A stretch of DNA of 64,000 nt, from assembly GCA_003117195.1 (NCBI GenBank), contig BDSI01000038.1, positions 310,001 to 374,000 on the forward strand, given 5' to 3'. The DNA comes from Eudorina sp. 2006-703-Eu-15. Taxonomy: Eukaryota; Chlorophyta; Chlorophyceae; Chlamydomonadales; Volvocaceae. Shown here one piece after another: positions 12,501 to 25,149 of the stretch. Made by a program: the position numbers and the translations under genes. Every line of letters begins with the position of its first letter. The stretch's first letter is position 1. Below the pieces are notes generated by a model that saw only the letters and a list, made by a program, of their open reading frames with translations, was not told the origin of the DNA and searched no databases.

Positions 12501-13772
12501 GCCGCGCTGGCGGCTCGAGCGGAGACAATCCGGGCGGAGATGCGCACCAGCCAGCTGAGCTCGTTCAAGGAGGAGGCGGCGTGCCGCACGGCGGTTCTGC
12601 GGCGTTTAGGGCATATTGACGAGGAGGGTAGGTCGAAGGGCCTAAGGTGGCAGGGGAGGAGGTCTAGAATCATTGGGATGTGCAGGGAAGAGAACCAGTT
12701 TTGGGGTTTACGTGGGTCCTGCGCTGTGGGGCCTCTTTGGTTACCGGAAAGTGGCCACACTCACCAAGGGTACAGTATTCCAGATAACTGACGCCTGTGC
12801 AGCACGACCTGTACGGCAGCAGCTCTTTTTATTATGGCAGCTGTAGTCTTATGGACCATTTTCCCATCCTGCTTGGTGCACCCCTCAGGTGTCGTCACCC
12901 TGAAGGGGCGCGCCGCCTGTGAGATCGACACGGCGGATGAGCTGTTGGCATCGGAGCTGCTCCTCAACGGCACGTTCTCTTCACTGGACTCGGCGCAGCT
13001 GGTGGCGCTTGCGTCCTGCCTGATCCCCGTGGAAAAGTCCAACGAGGAGATAAAACTGACGGCGCAGATGGCTGGTCCGCTGGCGCAGCTGCAGGTGAAT
13101 GCGGCGGTTCTTCCGGGGTTACGTTGTTAAGTGTACGCTGCTGCATGGTAACCAGCAGCGTGTCCGGGTCAACCAGGTCATGGATGCATCGATCGATATA
13201 GAACTTCGTACCTGCCACCTGAATCCGCCGGCCCGCTCCAGCCTGATCATTTTTGGGCTGCGTGACGTGGCGCGACAGGGGTGCTGCTGAATCAATGCAC
13301 GAGTGGTAGATGCTTCTCAAAAGTTCCGCATACGGTGCCTTGCTGCGCACATCTTGCAGGCGGCAGCCCGTCACATCGCTGAGGTCAGTCGGGAGTGCAA
13401 GCTGGACCTGGACCCGGACGAGTACGTGGAGTCGTTCAAGCCGGCCCTCATGGACGTCATCTACAGCTGGAGCAAAGGGGCCACCTTTGCCCAGGTGAGC
13501 AGGACGAGGATTCTCCATCTCCTGGACGTGTTATGTTAGGACGTAGATGACGCATAACGTGGGTCGATGTCCCATCTTTCCTCCAGGTGTGTGAGATGAC
13601 GGACATCTTTGAAGGGTCGTTGGTGCGCGCAACCCGGCGGCTGGACGAGTTGCTTGGGCAGCTGGCGAATGCGGCGAAAGCTGTTGGAGACCACGAGCTT
13701 GCCCTCAAAATCCAGGAGGCAACCAACACCATTCGGCGGGACATTATGTTTGCGGCATCACTTTACATCTGA
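3599..13772 (+). CDS. MTR4: Exosome-associated DEVH-box RNA helicase MTR4 (24 exons, 1082 aa)
   Basis: Exons: 3599-3836, 4117-4208, 4664-4725, 5049-5109, 5491-5630, 6028-6088, 6349-6411, 6599-6712, 6929-6993, 7277-7526, 7898-7993, 8465-8551, 9118-9223, 9511-9569, 9818-9943, 10320-10421, 10669-10821, 11076-11345, 11602-11859, 11997-12089, 12402-12627, 12889-13094, 13360-13494, 13587-13772. MTR4 unwinds RNA for the nuclear exosome. Visible motifs: SAHTSAGKT (Walker A, residues 119-127), DEVH (212-215), SAT (243-245), [17 protein letters not shown] (540-549), the arch with a KOW-like segment ([14 protein letters not shown], exon 18), and a DSHCT C-terminus ending [13 protein letters not shown]. 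The match to human and plant MTR4 is collinear throughout, which separates it from SKI2. Residues 334-370 form an RGG-rich insertion in the linker before motif IV. Intron 4 uses a GC donor (5110). A TGTAA lies at 14093, about 320 nt after the stop. Confidence 0.94.
3897..3929. repeat. (AC)n microsatellite in MTR4 intron 1
   Basis: Alternating AC over about 33 bases with one AT interruption, inside the first intron of the helicase gene. It explains the Val/Cys-rich spurious open frame on the minus strand here. Confidence 0.9.
7114..7140. repeat. (GCGA)n microsatellite in MTR4 intron 9
   Basis: About seven tandem copies of GCGA between exons 9 and 10 of MTR4. It produces the Glu-Arg-Ala-Ser periodic peptides in chance open frames and has no other visible role. 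Confidence 0.9.
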
Positions 13773-14289
13773 CCGATTCGCGTGGGAACCCCGGATGGCG
13801 CACACGACGGCCGGACGTTGAACATGATCATATTGCCAAATCCCTTCCCCGTCACGAACGGGTATTCCCCTCGTATGCTTGTCATAATAGCGAAGGGCGA
13901 GGTGGAATATTTCAGCCGTTCATTCTTTGGAGCGGGCTCTATATCTTAGATTTTTACTTGGCATTAGGGCGTGTGAGGTCCAGTTTTACAATGGAGAAAA
14001 TACCCTCCGGACAGTGTTCGGCGCGATAAGGTTCCCTCTAACCTGTTGTACCTAGTATGAACGACTCAATAGTACTGGGCCGCCGCATCCGCTGTAACCC
14101 TCTGTACATCTGCTACCAACTACGGGCTATGTATCATTCCTGCACTCGCAGAGCGGAATGTGCCAAAGCTAGGGGTCGAGCAATTCTTGGCAATCCAAGC
14201 ATCCTAACTAAGCAGGCAACAACCAACAGAACAATGGTTCCAAGACAATAATCAACTCCGACAAATAACAGTTCCATACGCTCTTCGTA

Positions 14290-17200
14290 TCACTCCATGT
14301 GGCCCCAATCTCCAAGGCTGGATGCCGCTCGCGAGCGGCTCTGCGCGGCTGTACTGCCCGCCATCGTAAACATGCCGTACGTGCCAAGCGCGCTGCCCTC
14401 ACCGCGAGGCGATTTCATTAGCACCTGAGAAGCAGCACGGAGCTGCTGCAATGGCTGTGGCTGTTGTTGTTGTTGTTGTTGTTGCTGCTGCTGTGCAGCC
14501 GTAAGATCAAGTTGTGCTGACGAGCTTCGCCCAAACTGAACGACTGGGCCCGCAGCCATGACGCGCGGCGGAAGAGGCGGGCCGTTCAGTGAATTTCGAT
14601 GCAAGTTGACCGCAGGCTGCTGGGACGCCATGTTGGGTGGTGGGCGAGGTGGCGGATTCCGCCCCACCTGCTGAACCTGCAGTGAGAGCAAGGATGGGGC
14701 ATGTGTCAACGAGCTGATAAGCGCTCCCGGAACCAACGCGTTTTACTTACCGCCTGGCTGACCACCATACCGGGCTGGCTGGAAGGTCGTCCCTGAGACG
14801 GAGCTTGTCCGCGGGATCCTGGTGCACCTTGGCTCTGTGTGGTGATCTGCTGGAGCTGCGGAGGGGTAGGCTGGGGTGGGGGCGCAGTAGCTGCAGCTGC
14901 CGCACGAACAATCACCGCTGCGCCGGCTGCTGCTCCCTGCTGGGCCAGGTAAGCCCACGGTTCACCACTGCATGAGACCAGAGATGGCGCATCGAGCGCG
15001 CGCGTTGTCTGGGCCCCTGCTGAGTCCGAACGAGCTGAGCGTTGACCTGCAGGAGTGGGCATTGTGGCGTAAGCTGTCAATATTACAATAGGAGAACTCC
15101 CAGATTCCAGTAAATACCCTAGCGGCTATCCACGTAAACGAGAAAACTTTTAACACCACTTGGTACAGACGACTGTACTACAGTACTGACCTGAAAGCTT
15201 TGCCGCGGTGGTTCCGGCCCCAACGGTGAGCTGCAAAGCGCGATCCCACGCCAAGCGCACGACGTCTGCGCGAGTCGACCATGCCTGCGTATGAAATCAT
15301 CAGTGCAAAGGGCTTGTAACTTAGGAGATCATAACCCTTCATTCACGAAGCTCGACCACGATTAGCTCGCACCTTCAGCTGGTCGAGAGTTGCCTTCTCA
15401 ACCAAAACGGCTGATCCAATGGTGTGGCACGATGGTGTGTGAGCTGCTGTGGTCGCAAGCTCAGCCTTGAGCTGCTCCAGCACGACAGCGTGCTGCAGCT
15501 GAGTCATGGTATCCCCGTGCCTACGATGTACGGTACAGGTCAATTAAACGTCGAATGGAATATAGCCGATTTCGAACTTATTTCGTCGTGGCGCACTTAC
15601 AGGACACTCCCCGGGGCGATGGCCGCCCCAGCTGCTAACTGCACCAGGACGGCTGCCGAGACGTACACACCGTCGCCCACGTTCATTGTGTGGATGACCT
15701 GCTCCTCGGGGGTCAGGCACGAAAGTTGTACCTGCACTACTGACCAAAGCCGTGCGCCTGAAAGTAGCGGCTCGGACTTTGCGAGCTGTGACGGAATTAG
15801 GCACTCGTGTAATGCGCGCCACAGCCTGCGAGGGACCACGACTCATTTAACGATGACTTCAATGTGCCCCTGCCCAGTGTAGCCTACGAAAGCTCTGTGT
15901 GGTGGATTTACTTGGAAGATAATCTGACCTACCCGGGCAGACCGAAAGCAGAAGGCAGCTGCTCTTGAAGCCTGTCTTGCACGAGAGTCGCCGCCTGGAC
16001 TGCCGATTGTGTGACGTGCATGAGCCCCGGAGGAAGTGGTTGGCCAAGAAGAAGACCGGCGAGTCCCGCGCCCCGAGGTGGAGGCGGGACTGCCGGAGCC
16101 GAGGCAGGCTTCACCATGCCCGTGCCAGTAACGAGATTGGACTCTGGAGTGGGACAAAAATCGCTCAGTCAGTTCTCAATTGACGGATGTTTGGGAGTGC
16201 AACAATTGCGTACCTGCATTGGCCATCGCCTTCAGCGCCGCGTGCGCCTGTTGGTCCGCCTACACATTGCATGTTGGATTGGAATTGGCTATGACACTCA
16301 CATCCCAGTACGATGCAATCTAAAACTTACCTGTAAAGCCGACGCGGCCAGGGGCAGGAGGTGCGGCGCTCTGCAAACACATAGCTCCGCAAGTACACTG
16401 TCTGTAAGAGCTACGGCCGCGATGGTGTTGCCGAGTGCCTGCAATGAGTACACACACGTTAGACAAAAAGCGCAGCAAGGCAAGTGGCTCATCCGTAAGC
16501 GTTACCTGTAGAGCGCGATGCGCAGACACTAGCAATTCGCTGTGGCCGCGGTCCCTGAGCCAGCGCTGCTGCAGCTGTAGGTAGCCTGAAGCACCACCCG
16601 ACTCGCGCATGCTGGGACCGCGCGGCCCGGCCAGACTGGTGTCGTATAGCTCATGCACACGCCGGAGAAGCGGTGCAGCATCCTGCTCAAAAACCATAAA
16701 CGAAACAGGTTTATTATGGTCAAGTGAACGGCAATTCTTTTTCGTGGACTCACCACCAACAGGTCGACAGCATGCCGACGGAGCGCAGCAACCCAGCGCC
16801 CAACGCCCGACAGCCCAAGCAACCCGTGGAGGGCCTGGACATGACTTCTGCTGAAGAACGTCGTGTTGGCCTCGGGTCCCCGGGCCACTGGCCGGGCAAC
16901 ACCAGGCGGTGTGTCAACAGCAAGGCTGGCCATGGTGATGTCAGCGCCGTCAGGGAAGAGGAGCTGCGAGGTCGTGTCAGGTGTCACACGGCCAACCAAG
17001 CTTTCCCAGATGCTCTGCGTCATTGAAGAAATCGCACGTTCAAAAGCATTTAACTTATCAGTCGGCGGCAATATAACATCGGAGTTAGGGAGCCCAGATC
17101 GCATACGCCTGTACCTTGGTATGCTTGGTTGGGCGGAATTTCACAGCGATCATGTCGTACGACCACGTGCTGAGTGTACGCAAGGCCGCCACGCTACAAG

Positions 17201-20200
17201 CGTGTGTCAGAACGATGTCATCTGCGCTGATTGTAATGCCGGCGGCGCTGCTTCCGCAGCCTTGAGTTACGGCGGCGGCCGTTGCCGCAGCTGCTTCTGC
17301 AATCGTAGCGCACGTGGGAGACGAGGCTGCGCGAGCTGCCAGTGCCGCCAGCCATACATCCTTCCATGGGCGGATGTTTGGAAGCTCTTGGCGCAGGCGA
17401 CTGACAGCGGTAGACAGTACGTCCAGCTGTGGTGCGCGGTGTGAAGGGATGGAGTTGTTATGATCGACCGAGAGCAGTAACACGCAAGGGACAACTAAAA
17501 CAATTCAATAAATGCAAGCATCAACAATTGACCGCATCCAACCATGATGCATACTATTCCACGTCCGACAGACCTGCTGTTTCACGGCGACCAGGGACGT
17601 CAGATCGGAGCCCAACAGCAAGTCCGCTACCCGTGCGGCCGACTGGCGGACCAGGTCATCAATGGCCCCCGACAGCTGGTCCACAATCGTGAAACTCGTC
17701 TCAGCGCAGCTGCATATTCCAAAAGAGGAGTGAACTTTGAGCACAAAACCAAAAGACAGCATAGCTGCATACTTGTCGTGCGCACGTAGAGTGCGTACCT
17801 GGCGTTCACGAGCATAAGTAGTTGGTTGGCAATGCCCTCCTCTCGCTGCGGACGGAACAGCCCCTGGAAAGAAACAGTGCTGGCAGCGACGTCCGGTGCT
17901 CCCGAGGGAATGCTGACGCCCAACTTTGATCGTACTGCTTGGGCCTGCGATAGTGTTCAGGATTGTTGAGAATTGCATTGCCCTTATATTGGAACTGCTT
18001 ACCCGTCTTAGAGCACCCTTACCTTGAAAGTACCCCAAACCTTGCGCGCTGCCATTTGGACGAACGTACCGACACACCATTTCGCCTGCCGGCGATACAG
18101 CAACTGAAGGCGTGCAGCTGTCGGCGGCTCCGGATATCCAGAGGAAGTAGCCAGGCCCTGCGTGATGGGGCGCATTGTCATCCGGCATTGTTTGATGCAG
18201 TCAACACATCCAGAGATGCGATACGACCGTGCACTGGCTCACCTGCTGCATCTGCAGCGCGTCCACGGCATCCTTGTAGAGAGACAGCACCGTCAGACCA
18301 GCGGACAGTGGCAATTCAATGGTCCGGTTCATGTTGCCATCGACACCGGCCGCCATCAGCACGCCCTTGTTCGCGAGCTCCCATGGAATGCTTCCACGCG
18401 CATCCGAAGTCAGCCCGCTACCCGCCGCGCCTCCATAAGGACGTGACGGGTCCAAAAGAAGCAGCGGTGACAGATCCGCAGCTGCTGCAAGGCTCGCGCT
18501 GTAGGACATCAGCGGCTCCAGAGACGGCAGGTCCGTCGCCAGGAAGGTCCGCAGCTCCGAAGATAGAGCAAGCAATTGCATCGTCGATGGTCCTGGGGTT
18601 TTCAAAAGCACAAGTGTTATTGCAGATTGCTGTCCTTGTCGGGCAAGAACCTGGTGTCGTACCTTCTTTGGTGCTCTTGCCCCGCTCGCGCCGGTTATTC
18701 AACCAACGGGAAAGCTCCTCGGCCATCAACTCAGCAGAGTTGCGCAACCGCGCGATGCTCTGTGCATCAAGACCCAGGCTCTGTGCCGCATCGCATGCCC
18801 ACGTGTGCACGTCTTGGTCCGCAGCTGCGCTGGATCCACCTCCTACGTTGATAGCGAGCCAAGTGACCACAAGAAAAAATGGCGCAAGTTTCGTTTATGC
18901 AGTGTATGGTGAGGAAGCTTCGGCTGTCGGCGATGGCTGTCACCGATGACCCGCAGGGTCCGCTGTAACATCCTTAACAGGAAAAACATACATATAGCTG
19001 CACCTCGGACGTGGGGCTACCTTCCCATGCCCCTCGATAATACACAGCTTTGCTTTTACCTGAGCGATTCCGGCCCCTAGCCTTGATGGAGGTGACAAGC
19101 TTTTTGAAGCTCGCCCGCGCGCCTCCTGGGGCACCCTTGCGTGCGGCACGGAACATACGCTGTCCCGGCGACAGACCAGCAGGCGCGCTTGCCCGCTCCG
19201 CTCCCGTGCTGAAGCCGGCGTTTGCGAGACAAACCTTTTCAGGGAGACAATGAGCGCACGCAATTACTTCAGTTCAATGAAACAAGAATGACACCACAAG
19301 TCTTGACCTGAAACAGAACGCCCCGTGCGTACCTGCATGTCGTTCGCAACCAGCCGAAGGCGCTGGCAGCTCTGCTCCTCGCGCGCTCTGGCGGCAAGCT
19401 CCAGAAAGGCCGCCGCTCCTTTAATCGTGCCAGCACCACCTGCGGATGGTCGCGATTTGCCGCGTCCACCGGCAGGATTCATGTCAGCTTCTCCGCTGGC
19501 CAGCTGTTCATTTTGACCACCCTGCACTTGCCCGGCGGGCCCAACGCTGAGAACCGCCACTGCGCCGTCACGAGCAGCTGCCTCCACCATGATGCCAGGA
19601 AGGAAATCGCCCGAAATGATATGAGGGTTGCTGACAGCCATGCCGACACCATATGCCCCAAGATTGGCTCCCTGCACGCCAAACAACGCACTTGATTCTA
19701 GGTCAAAGCTTGCAACCTCGCGGGCGTCCGCCAAGTAAGGCGCGGGAAGTCCACCGAAGCCCGCCATGGCGTTCTGGCAGTCCACGCCGTAGTAAGCCTC
19801 TAGGACAGCTTCAGATTCAACAGCTGGGATCCCCGCGTCATCATACTGAAGGGGTGCGGTAGTCGCGACCTTCTCCGTTATCATGGCGCGCTTGCTGAAC
19901 ATCTTCTTAATGCGCTTGAACGGAGACGAGGTGGTCTTCTTGATGGCTTGCGAAGGCGGCGCTCCATCGTAGTGCATTTGGCTCATTGCCCCATCGCGGC
20001 TAGCGCGAATGTCACCGAACTCCGGCTGTGGTAGGTATGGCGCCTCCAGCTGGGCATGCGACACGTGGATGTCGTCGCAATAGCCATTGACGTCATCATG
20101 CGGCTGCATTACGTCCAGGCGCACGTTGGAAATGTCATAGGAACGCGGCCGCATAGCAGAATCAATCTGCGGGCTGGCGCCAAGGTCATCGCAGTAGATT

Positions 20201-23200
20201 CGGACACCATTGATATCCCCTTGACGCTGCTGCATCGCAACGACGTCCATGTTAGATGGCGTGCCTGAATCTTCAGGCATTGCGCCCTCAGCGGTTGTAC
20301 AGGTGGCAACCTGCTGGTCCAACGCCATCAAGGCAGGAGGTGCTGCTGCACCGCCTTCACTCGCCATCCAGATAGCAACCGTCGCCCTCTCCTGCTCTGC
20401 CACCGCCTCACGGGCCGCGCTGGGGTAGATGTACAACGGATTTGTGCTCAAAGCAGCTGGTGCCGTCAATCGCGGTGCACCGGCAGGAGACCTGTTTGTC
20501 AACGCCCCGTTGCTCGCACCCCCAGCGCTGACAGCCGTCTGGGGATTCGCTGGGCTCACACCGCCAGCTAGCCATGAAGCTGATGGTACTGGCGGCGGGG
20601 GCCAGAGCAGATCAGCCGCCGGCCATGGCTGCTGGGGCTGGGCTTGGACATTTGGTGACATTTGCACCGCAGCCGGCTCCTTGCAGGGTTCGTCAACAGG
20701 ATTCTGCGAGCCATCATCTGGGACGGCGTTACCCGAGTCGCAAGCCTCTTCCTCGCTGTCAAGTGCAGCCATGAGACCCTCACAGTCGCTGACGCTGCTG
20801 ACTGTGCATTCGACGCCGTCTTCAGTGCCGTCGGTACCCGTGGTAGTCGCAAGCCGCGCACCACTGCCGCAGGCCCAGGCTTGCTCACACGAACCGCGGG
20901 GAATCGACGACGTATTGCCTGCGGCCACTGATCCTGCCTCCGCTGTGGGTGTCGTCACGGCTCGACGGGCCTGAGCCTCCGGAGCTGTAGCCGTGGGAGA
21001 AAGCTTCTCGGAGCTCGGCGTGCCCTCCGGAACGGACTGCAGGGGTACGTTGAGGCAACTGACGGTGGCAGCGGCATTCGGGTTGGTCCCGGTTGCGAAC
21101 CACTCACGCAAGCGCATGTAGGGGTCACTCCTGAACTCCCCTGGTCGAGCGAGAGGCCAGTCCATGCCGTCAGCGGTTATGCTCGCAATCAGGTTTCCGG
21201 TATCCGCCGAGTCTTCAGTAGTACGCTGTGACGGCCCAATTGTAGTCTCAGTCTGCCCAGCCGCTGGGGGGTTAGGCAGTGGAACGGCAGGTACCTGGCG
21301 TGCCTCAGGTGCCATGACCTCCAGGGAAGATGCCGTTGACGCACTGCGCCCGTGACGAAGAGCTTTAGACTTCCAAATACGGCCGAAGCCAGCAACCAGG
21401 TTTGCGGCGGCTTCAGCTTCGGCATCATTAGCTGCCGCAGCCGCCGTGCCATTGCAACCATGGGTAGGCGCGAAAACGCTGCCAGTGCCTGTCCCACGTG
21501 CCGACGAAGGTGCTGACGATGGGTGACCTACAGCAGCAAACACGCAAGTGATTGCGTCGACGCCCTTAGGGTGAATCTGAATCCGGAACCCATGGAAAGC
21601 TAATACGGCCACGCATGACGAACAATGCGTTAACTATTTTCTTGTAGTAATCGGTGGCCATCTGCCAGAAGATATCTCGTACCTTCGCGGGGTGCGACCG
21701 CAAGTGGAGCAAGTTGGTGCTGCTGCTGAAGGCTGGCCACCACTGCTGCGGCTGTCGGAGGGGCTGCGGATGGGGCCAAGCCCAGCACGCCACTGGCCAC
21801 CGGTATTATGACGGACTTCAGCAGCTGACCCAAATGTGATGCGCAGTGAACACGCAACAGGGGCTCTACCCAGAACATGTTGTCGCTGAGGACGCCGTGC
21901 AGGCCCTTGATGTAGGAGATCATGCGAACCACTTCCGGCATGTCCAGGGCCGTGAACATGCATCTACAGAAACACACGGTAAGAGTGCAAAGAGCACAGT
22001 TCGGCTTGTGGGTTGCACCATTCTAACAGTTGCGAAAGCGTACGCGATGCAAGGTTGCACACCGTTTCATGGTGCTCACCGTCAAGGTATCACAAAGGCG
22101 GCAAGACAACAGAATCTAATGCACCCAAGCTCACCGTGGAGGATTCGGCTTGGAAATGGTCTGATCCACGGACGCTTCAGCTTGTGTGTCGCGCGCTTCC
22201 TCCTCATGCTTCTGGCGACGGTGCCATGTCCTATACGCATCAAGCTGCAGCAGAGCCGCCTGCCAGTCCTGAAGCAGATGCAGGCCACGACTTGCAAGCG
22301 CGGCCACAGCCCTGCTCAGCGAGGCTTGAGAACGACATGGTATGCTGACATCAGGGGCAGACGTGCGCACATCCGTAGGACCGGAGCTACCGCCGGCGCT
22401 GCTATTCCGTCCGTCGTCGGCGAGTTGTAGCGATTCGTATTGCAACTTGAGGGCGAGGAGCTCCTCGACCACTCGGCCGTAGTCAATGGCAGCCGCCGCC
22501 GCGGCAATCGACAAAGAATACCTGATTGAGACAGGACGTTGCGGGCAGTGTGTCAGCGAAACATTTCGCTGCCATGTCCCTGACAAAGAGGATGACGGGC
22601 TTACCGTTCCTCCATGGCAGCAGCCTCGATGTTTGCCTGCGGTTCCCATGGCGGGACCAGCTGAGATAGTCCCTGGACAGGCCGAAGGAGATCGATCGCA
22701 ACGTCTCCGTAGCCGGGAACAACGGGAGTCGACCTCAAGGTGGCGACACACGTCTTCAGCCTCTGCGTCACAGTCGCCTGCGCCTTCGGTGTCATGCCCG
22801 GGGGACCCTCAGCACTTGGCGGCTGGCTCGCCTGATGATCCTACGAAGTACCGGGGTAGGCACCTTGTCAGCACAAACATGGATAGAACTGTTCCTGGGG
22901 ATAGATTTCACCCTTACCTGGTCCGCATTTTCCACGCTGCAGTACAGATTAATGAGCAATGAGAGCGCAATGCGGGAGCTGCTCCTGGCTGTGACGTGAA
23001 GTTCGGAACCAGCGTTGCTGGCGTCGCTGCCTCCATGCACGCTGCTTGCTGACAGGCCCAGCTTGGATTTGAATGATCCCCATTTGCGCTCGCCCTCCTG
23101 TCCACAGGCACCATCTACGGCCGCGTGCTGGAACTCCAGCATCTTGAAGAGCGCGACCTTCGTCTGTGCCAGGGCTTCAGGCTGTTCGACCAGCATGTCC

Positions 23201-24152
23201 CGAAGGAGCACCAGGCACGCAGTCGGCATGTTGAAGAAATCCTGAGGCATAAACAGGTTGCTTGGATTTTGATTGGCGGAATACATAGCGACCAGCAAAC
23301 AGCAAAACAATTTTCAAAGGCAAAGACACAGCTGTTTTTTTCCGACCGGCTGGGCCATGCTTTTACCTGAACTGCGGTGAGGAGCTGCTGCTCGTCACCC
23401 TCTTGTGCCGTGACGGCCGACAAAGCGACGCGCAGCGCTTGCTTCGAGTCCTTGAGGCAGTCCAGAATGTGCATCGACGCAAGCAGCTTAGAGAGCAGCC
23501 TGAATGGGCACGATACGACAAGCATTTAAAAGGGTGTGTGCGCTTGGGCACCTGAAGTGGCATATGCATGGGCTGCCTACGATGCATATTGTACGATCTC
23601 CATCAGATCGTCGGTCAAGGCGGAAGTGAACCTTTAAACCAATTGAAGCAGCAGTTCCGGCTGTGTCACTGGACTTAATCTCACCTGTACAACTCAGCGG
23701 TTGAGATCGGTGGGCAGTTCGTGTTGATGGGCGCAGGGTGGCGTAGCAGCGATTCACGCCACAACTCGCAGGCACTGACTGTGCATGATAACACATCGCA
23801 CGCGAGGCGACAATACGGTGCTGTATCCTCGCCAGTAGCTGGCAAGCCATCGTCCGTGCTTTGCGCCTGCGGATATGACGCGTCACATCGGCCACGTTCA
23901 GGGGGGTCAGCGACACACAAGTTTCGTTAAAACACTCTGATATCAGCGGTTTCAACGAATAATCTTCACCTGAATGTTATTTGTTGGGCCAGCTAGGAAA
24001 ATCTGGTTTTGAAGTATCTCAAGCTGTCGAGTGGCCACCACAAGCGGGTGCATCGCGACGGCCGGCACCTCTTCGGCATCTTCAGCAACAATTAGTTCTG
24101 GCATCAAACCTTGGTCGTCTGTCCCGCCATCTGCCAGCTCTTTGGTGTCCAT
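14290..24152 (-). CDS. CYFIP/PIR121/SRA1-like WAVE-complex subunit (25 exons, about 2422 aa)
   Basis: Exons in transcript order: 24152-23970, 23866-23685, 23499-23367, 23241-22918, 22840-22605, 22521-22135, 21963-21683, 21527-19333, 19195-19060, 18842-18663, 18592-18243, 18157-18023, 17944-17799, 17709-17574, 17426-17115, 17014-16754, 16682-16506, 16438-16331, 16259-16214, 16143-15933, 15825-15601, 15520-15373, 15284-15191, 15046-14751, 14676-14290. CYFIP proteins link Rac to WAVE/SCAR and Arp2/3 actin assembly. Segments align in order with plant PIROGI and animal CYFIP: ISTAELYRLLSKLLASMHIL, TLRSTPVVPGYGDVAIDLL, MPEVVRMISYIKGL, SIPWELANKGVLMAAG, IVDQLSGAIDDLVRQSAARV, SHVQALHGLLGLSGVGRW, ARLWSVVQVQL. 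Exon 8 adds about 730 low-complexity residues, and exons 24-25 add a Pro/Gln-rich tail with an 11-Gln run. The first 90 or so family residues are missing; the frame stays open upstream of 24152, so a 5' exon may have been missed. The family call rests on memory of motifs. Confidence 0.74.
18893..18980 (+). repeat. LINE 3' end inserted in a CYFIP-like intron
   Basis: This is about 88 bp starting at GCAGTGTATGGTGAGGAAG and ending GGGTCCGCTGTAACATCC, nearly the same as the ends of the copies at 37.7 and 39.9 kb. It lies in the intron between exons 9 and 10 of the minus-strand gene, antisense to it. Its TGTAA therefore should not act on the host transcript. It is 5' truncated and carries no coding sequence. 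Confidence 0.8.
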
Positions 24153-25149
24153 GCCCAACAATGATCCCAGGTCAGAAGTTGACCAAGTCCCAACTTTAAA
24201 CGTCTACGTTTCCAACTTTAATACGCAGTATTGCATAATTTATCTAGATGACTCAGCATGTAAATCAATTCAACGGCTTGCCTGACGAACAATTTACGGA
24301 GATAAGTATCACAGAGTTAAAGTCACGCTTGAAGTATAATGATTTGGTCAGAGAGTCACCGAATACCGGCAAGGAGCTTAGACCCTGTGGAACACTTGCA
24401 ATATTTTGAGTGATGTTTGCGGATTTTGGATCCGCGGCTTGTCGTATTTCTTATGGGCCAGCAACGGCTCTGGCCAGCAAGCACATGAAGGCATTTTTTC
24501 TGGCAAATGGAGATACTACATATGGCGGAGTCGCTCAGGTGTTTTTTAACGTTGGCGAGCGTCCACGCGTTGTCGGCTCCCAGTCGCCCGTGTCACAATT
24601 TGTTATTAGAGCATGCCGAGCAGCAGTATTTTGCTTACTTCTTATGGATTTAATCACTTTACAGTTCGCCAAGGAACGTCAAGAATGACCCCAGGGTCAG
24701 CAGGGCAGGGTAGGGCGAGGCTGGGCGGGGCAGGGGTCAGTTTGGTCTGCGTGCCCTGGTCGACGGCGTTGCACGCCTCTACGCCCATTCCCACACATAC
24801 ACATTCTACCAATTACTCTGCTATGGATATAAAAAGTAGCCCACGCCTTGCAGCGGTACCTCGCCCGCCCTTGATTGAATCAGTGTACGGTGGACACCAC
24901 TGATTATCGGTAAGAACGTGTGTTGCGCAGTCTCCTCATCACAGACTCCGACGCGAAAACCGCGCTATTTAGGCGAACGGGACAAGCACACCGAAACCGC
25001 AATGCTCAATCGCTCTACTAGATACCCGTGTGCTATGTGCTAGATAACCGCGGCTATTTCCGGAGCATCACACCTCGTCCACCTTGTAACGGTTACATTA
25101 CACCGTCGGTTACACCAAGGTGTGGAGGTGTCCTGCCGCCTTGGCGGTG

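Noticed and set aside
3599..13772. Assignment of the helicase to SKI2 instead of MTR4.
   Set aside because: The arch, the [13 protein letters not shown] segment and the C-terminal end match MTR4 collinearly. The SKI2-specific N-terminal extension is absent.
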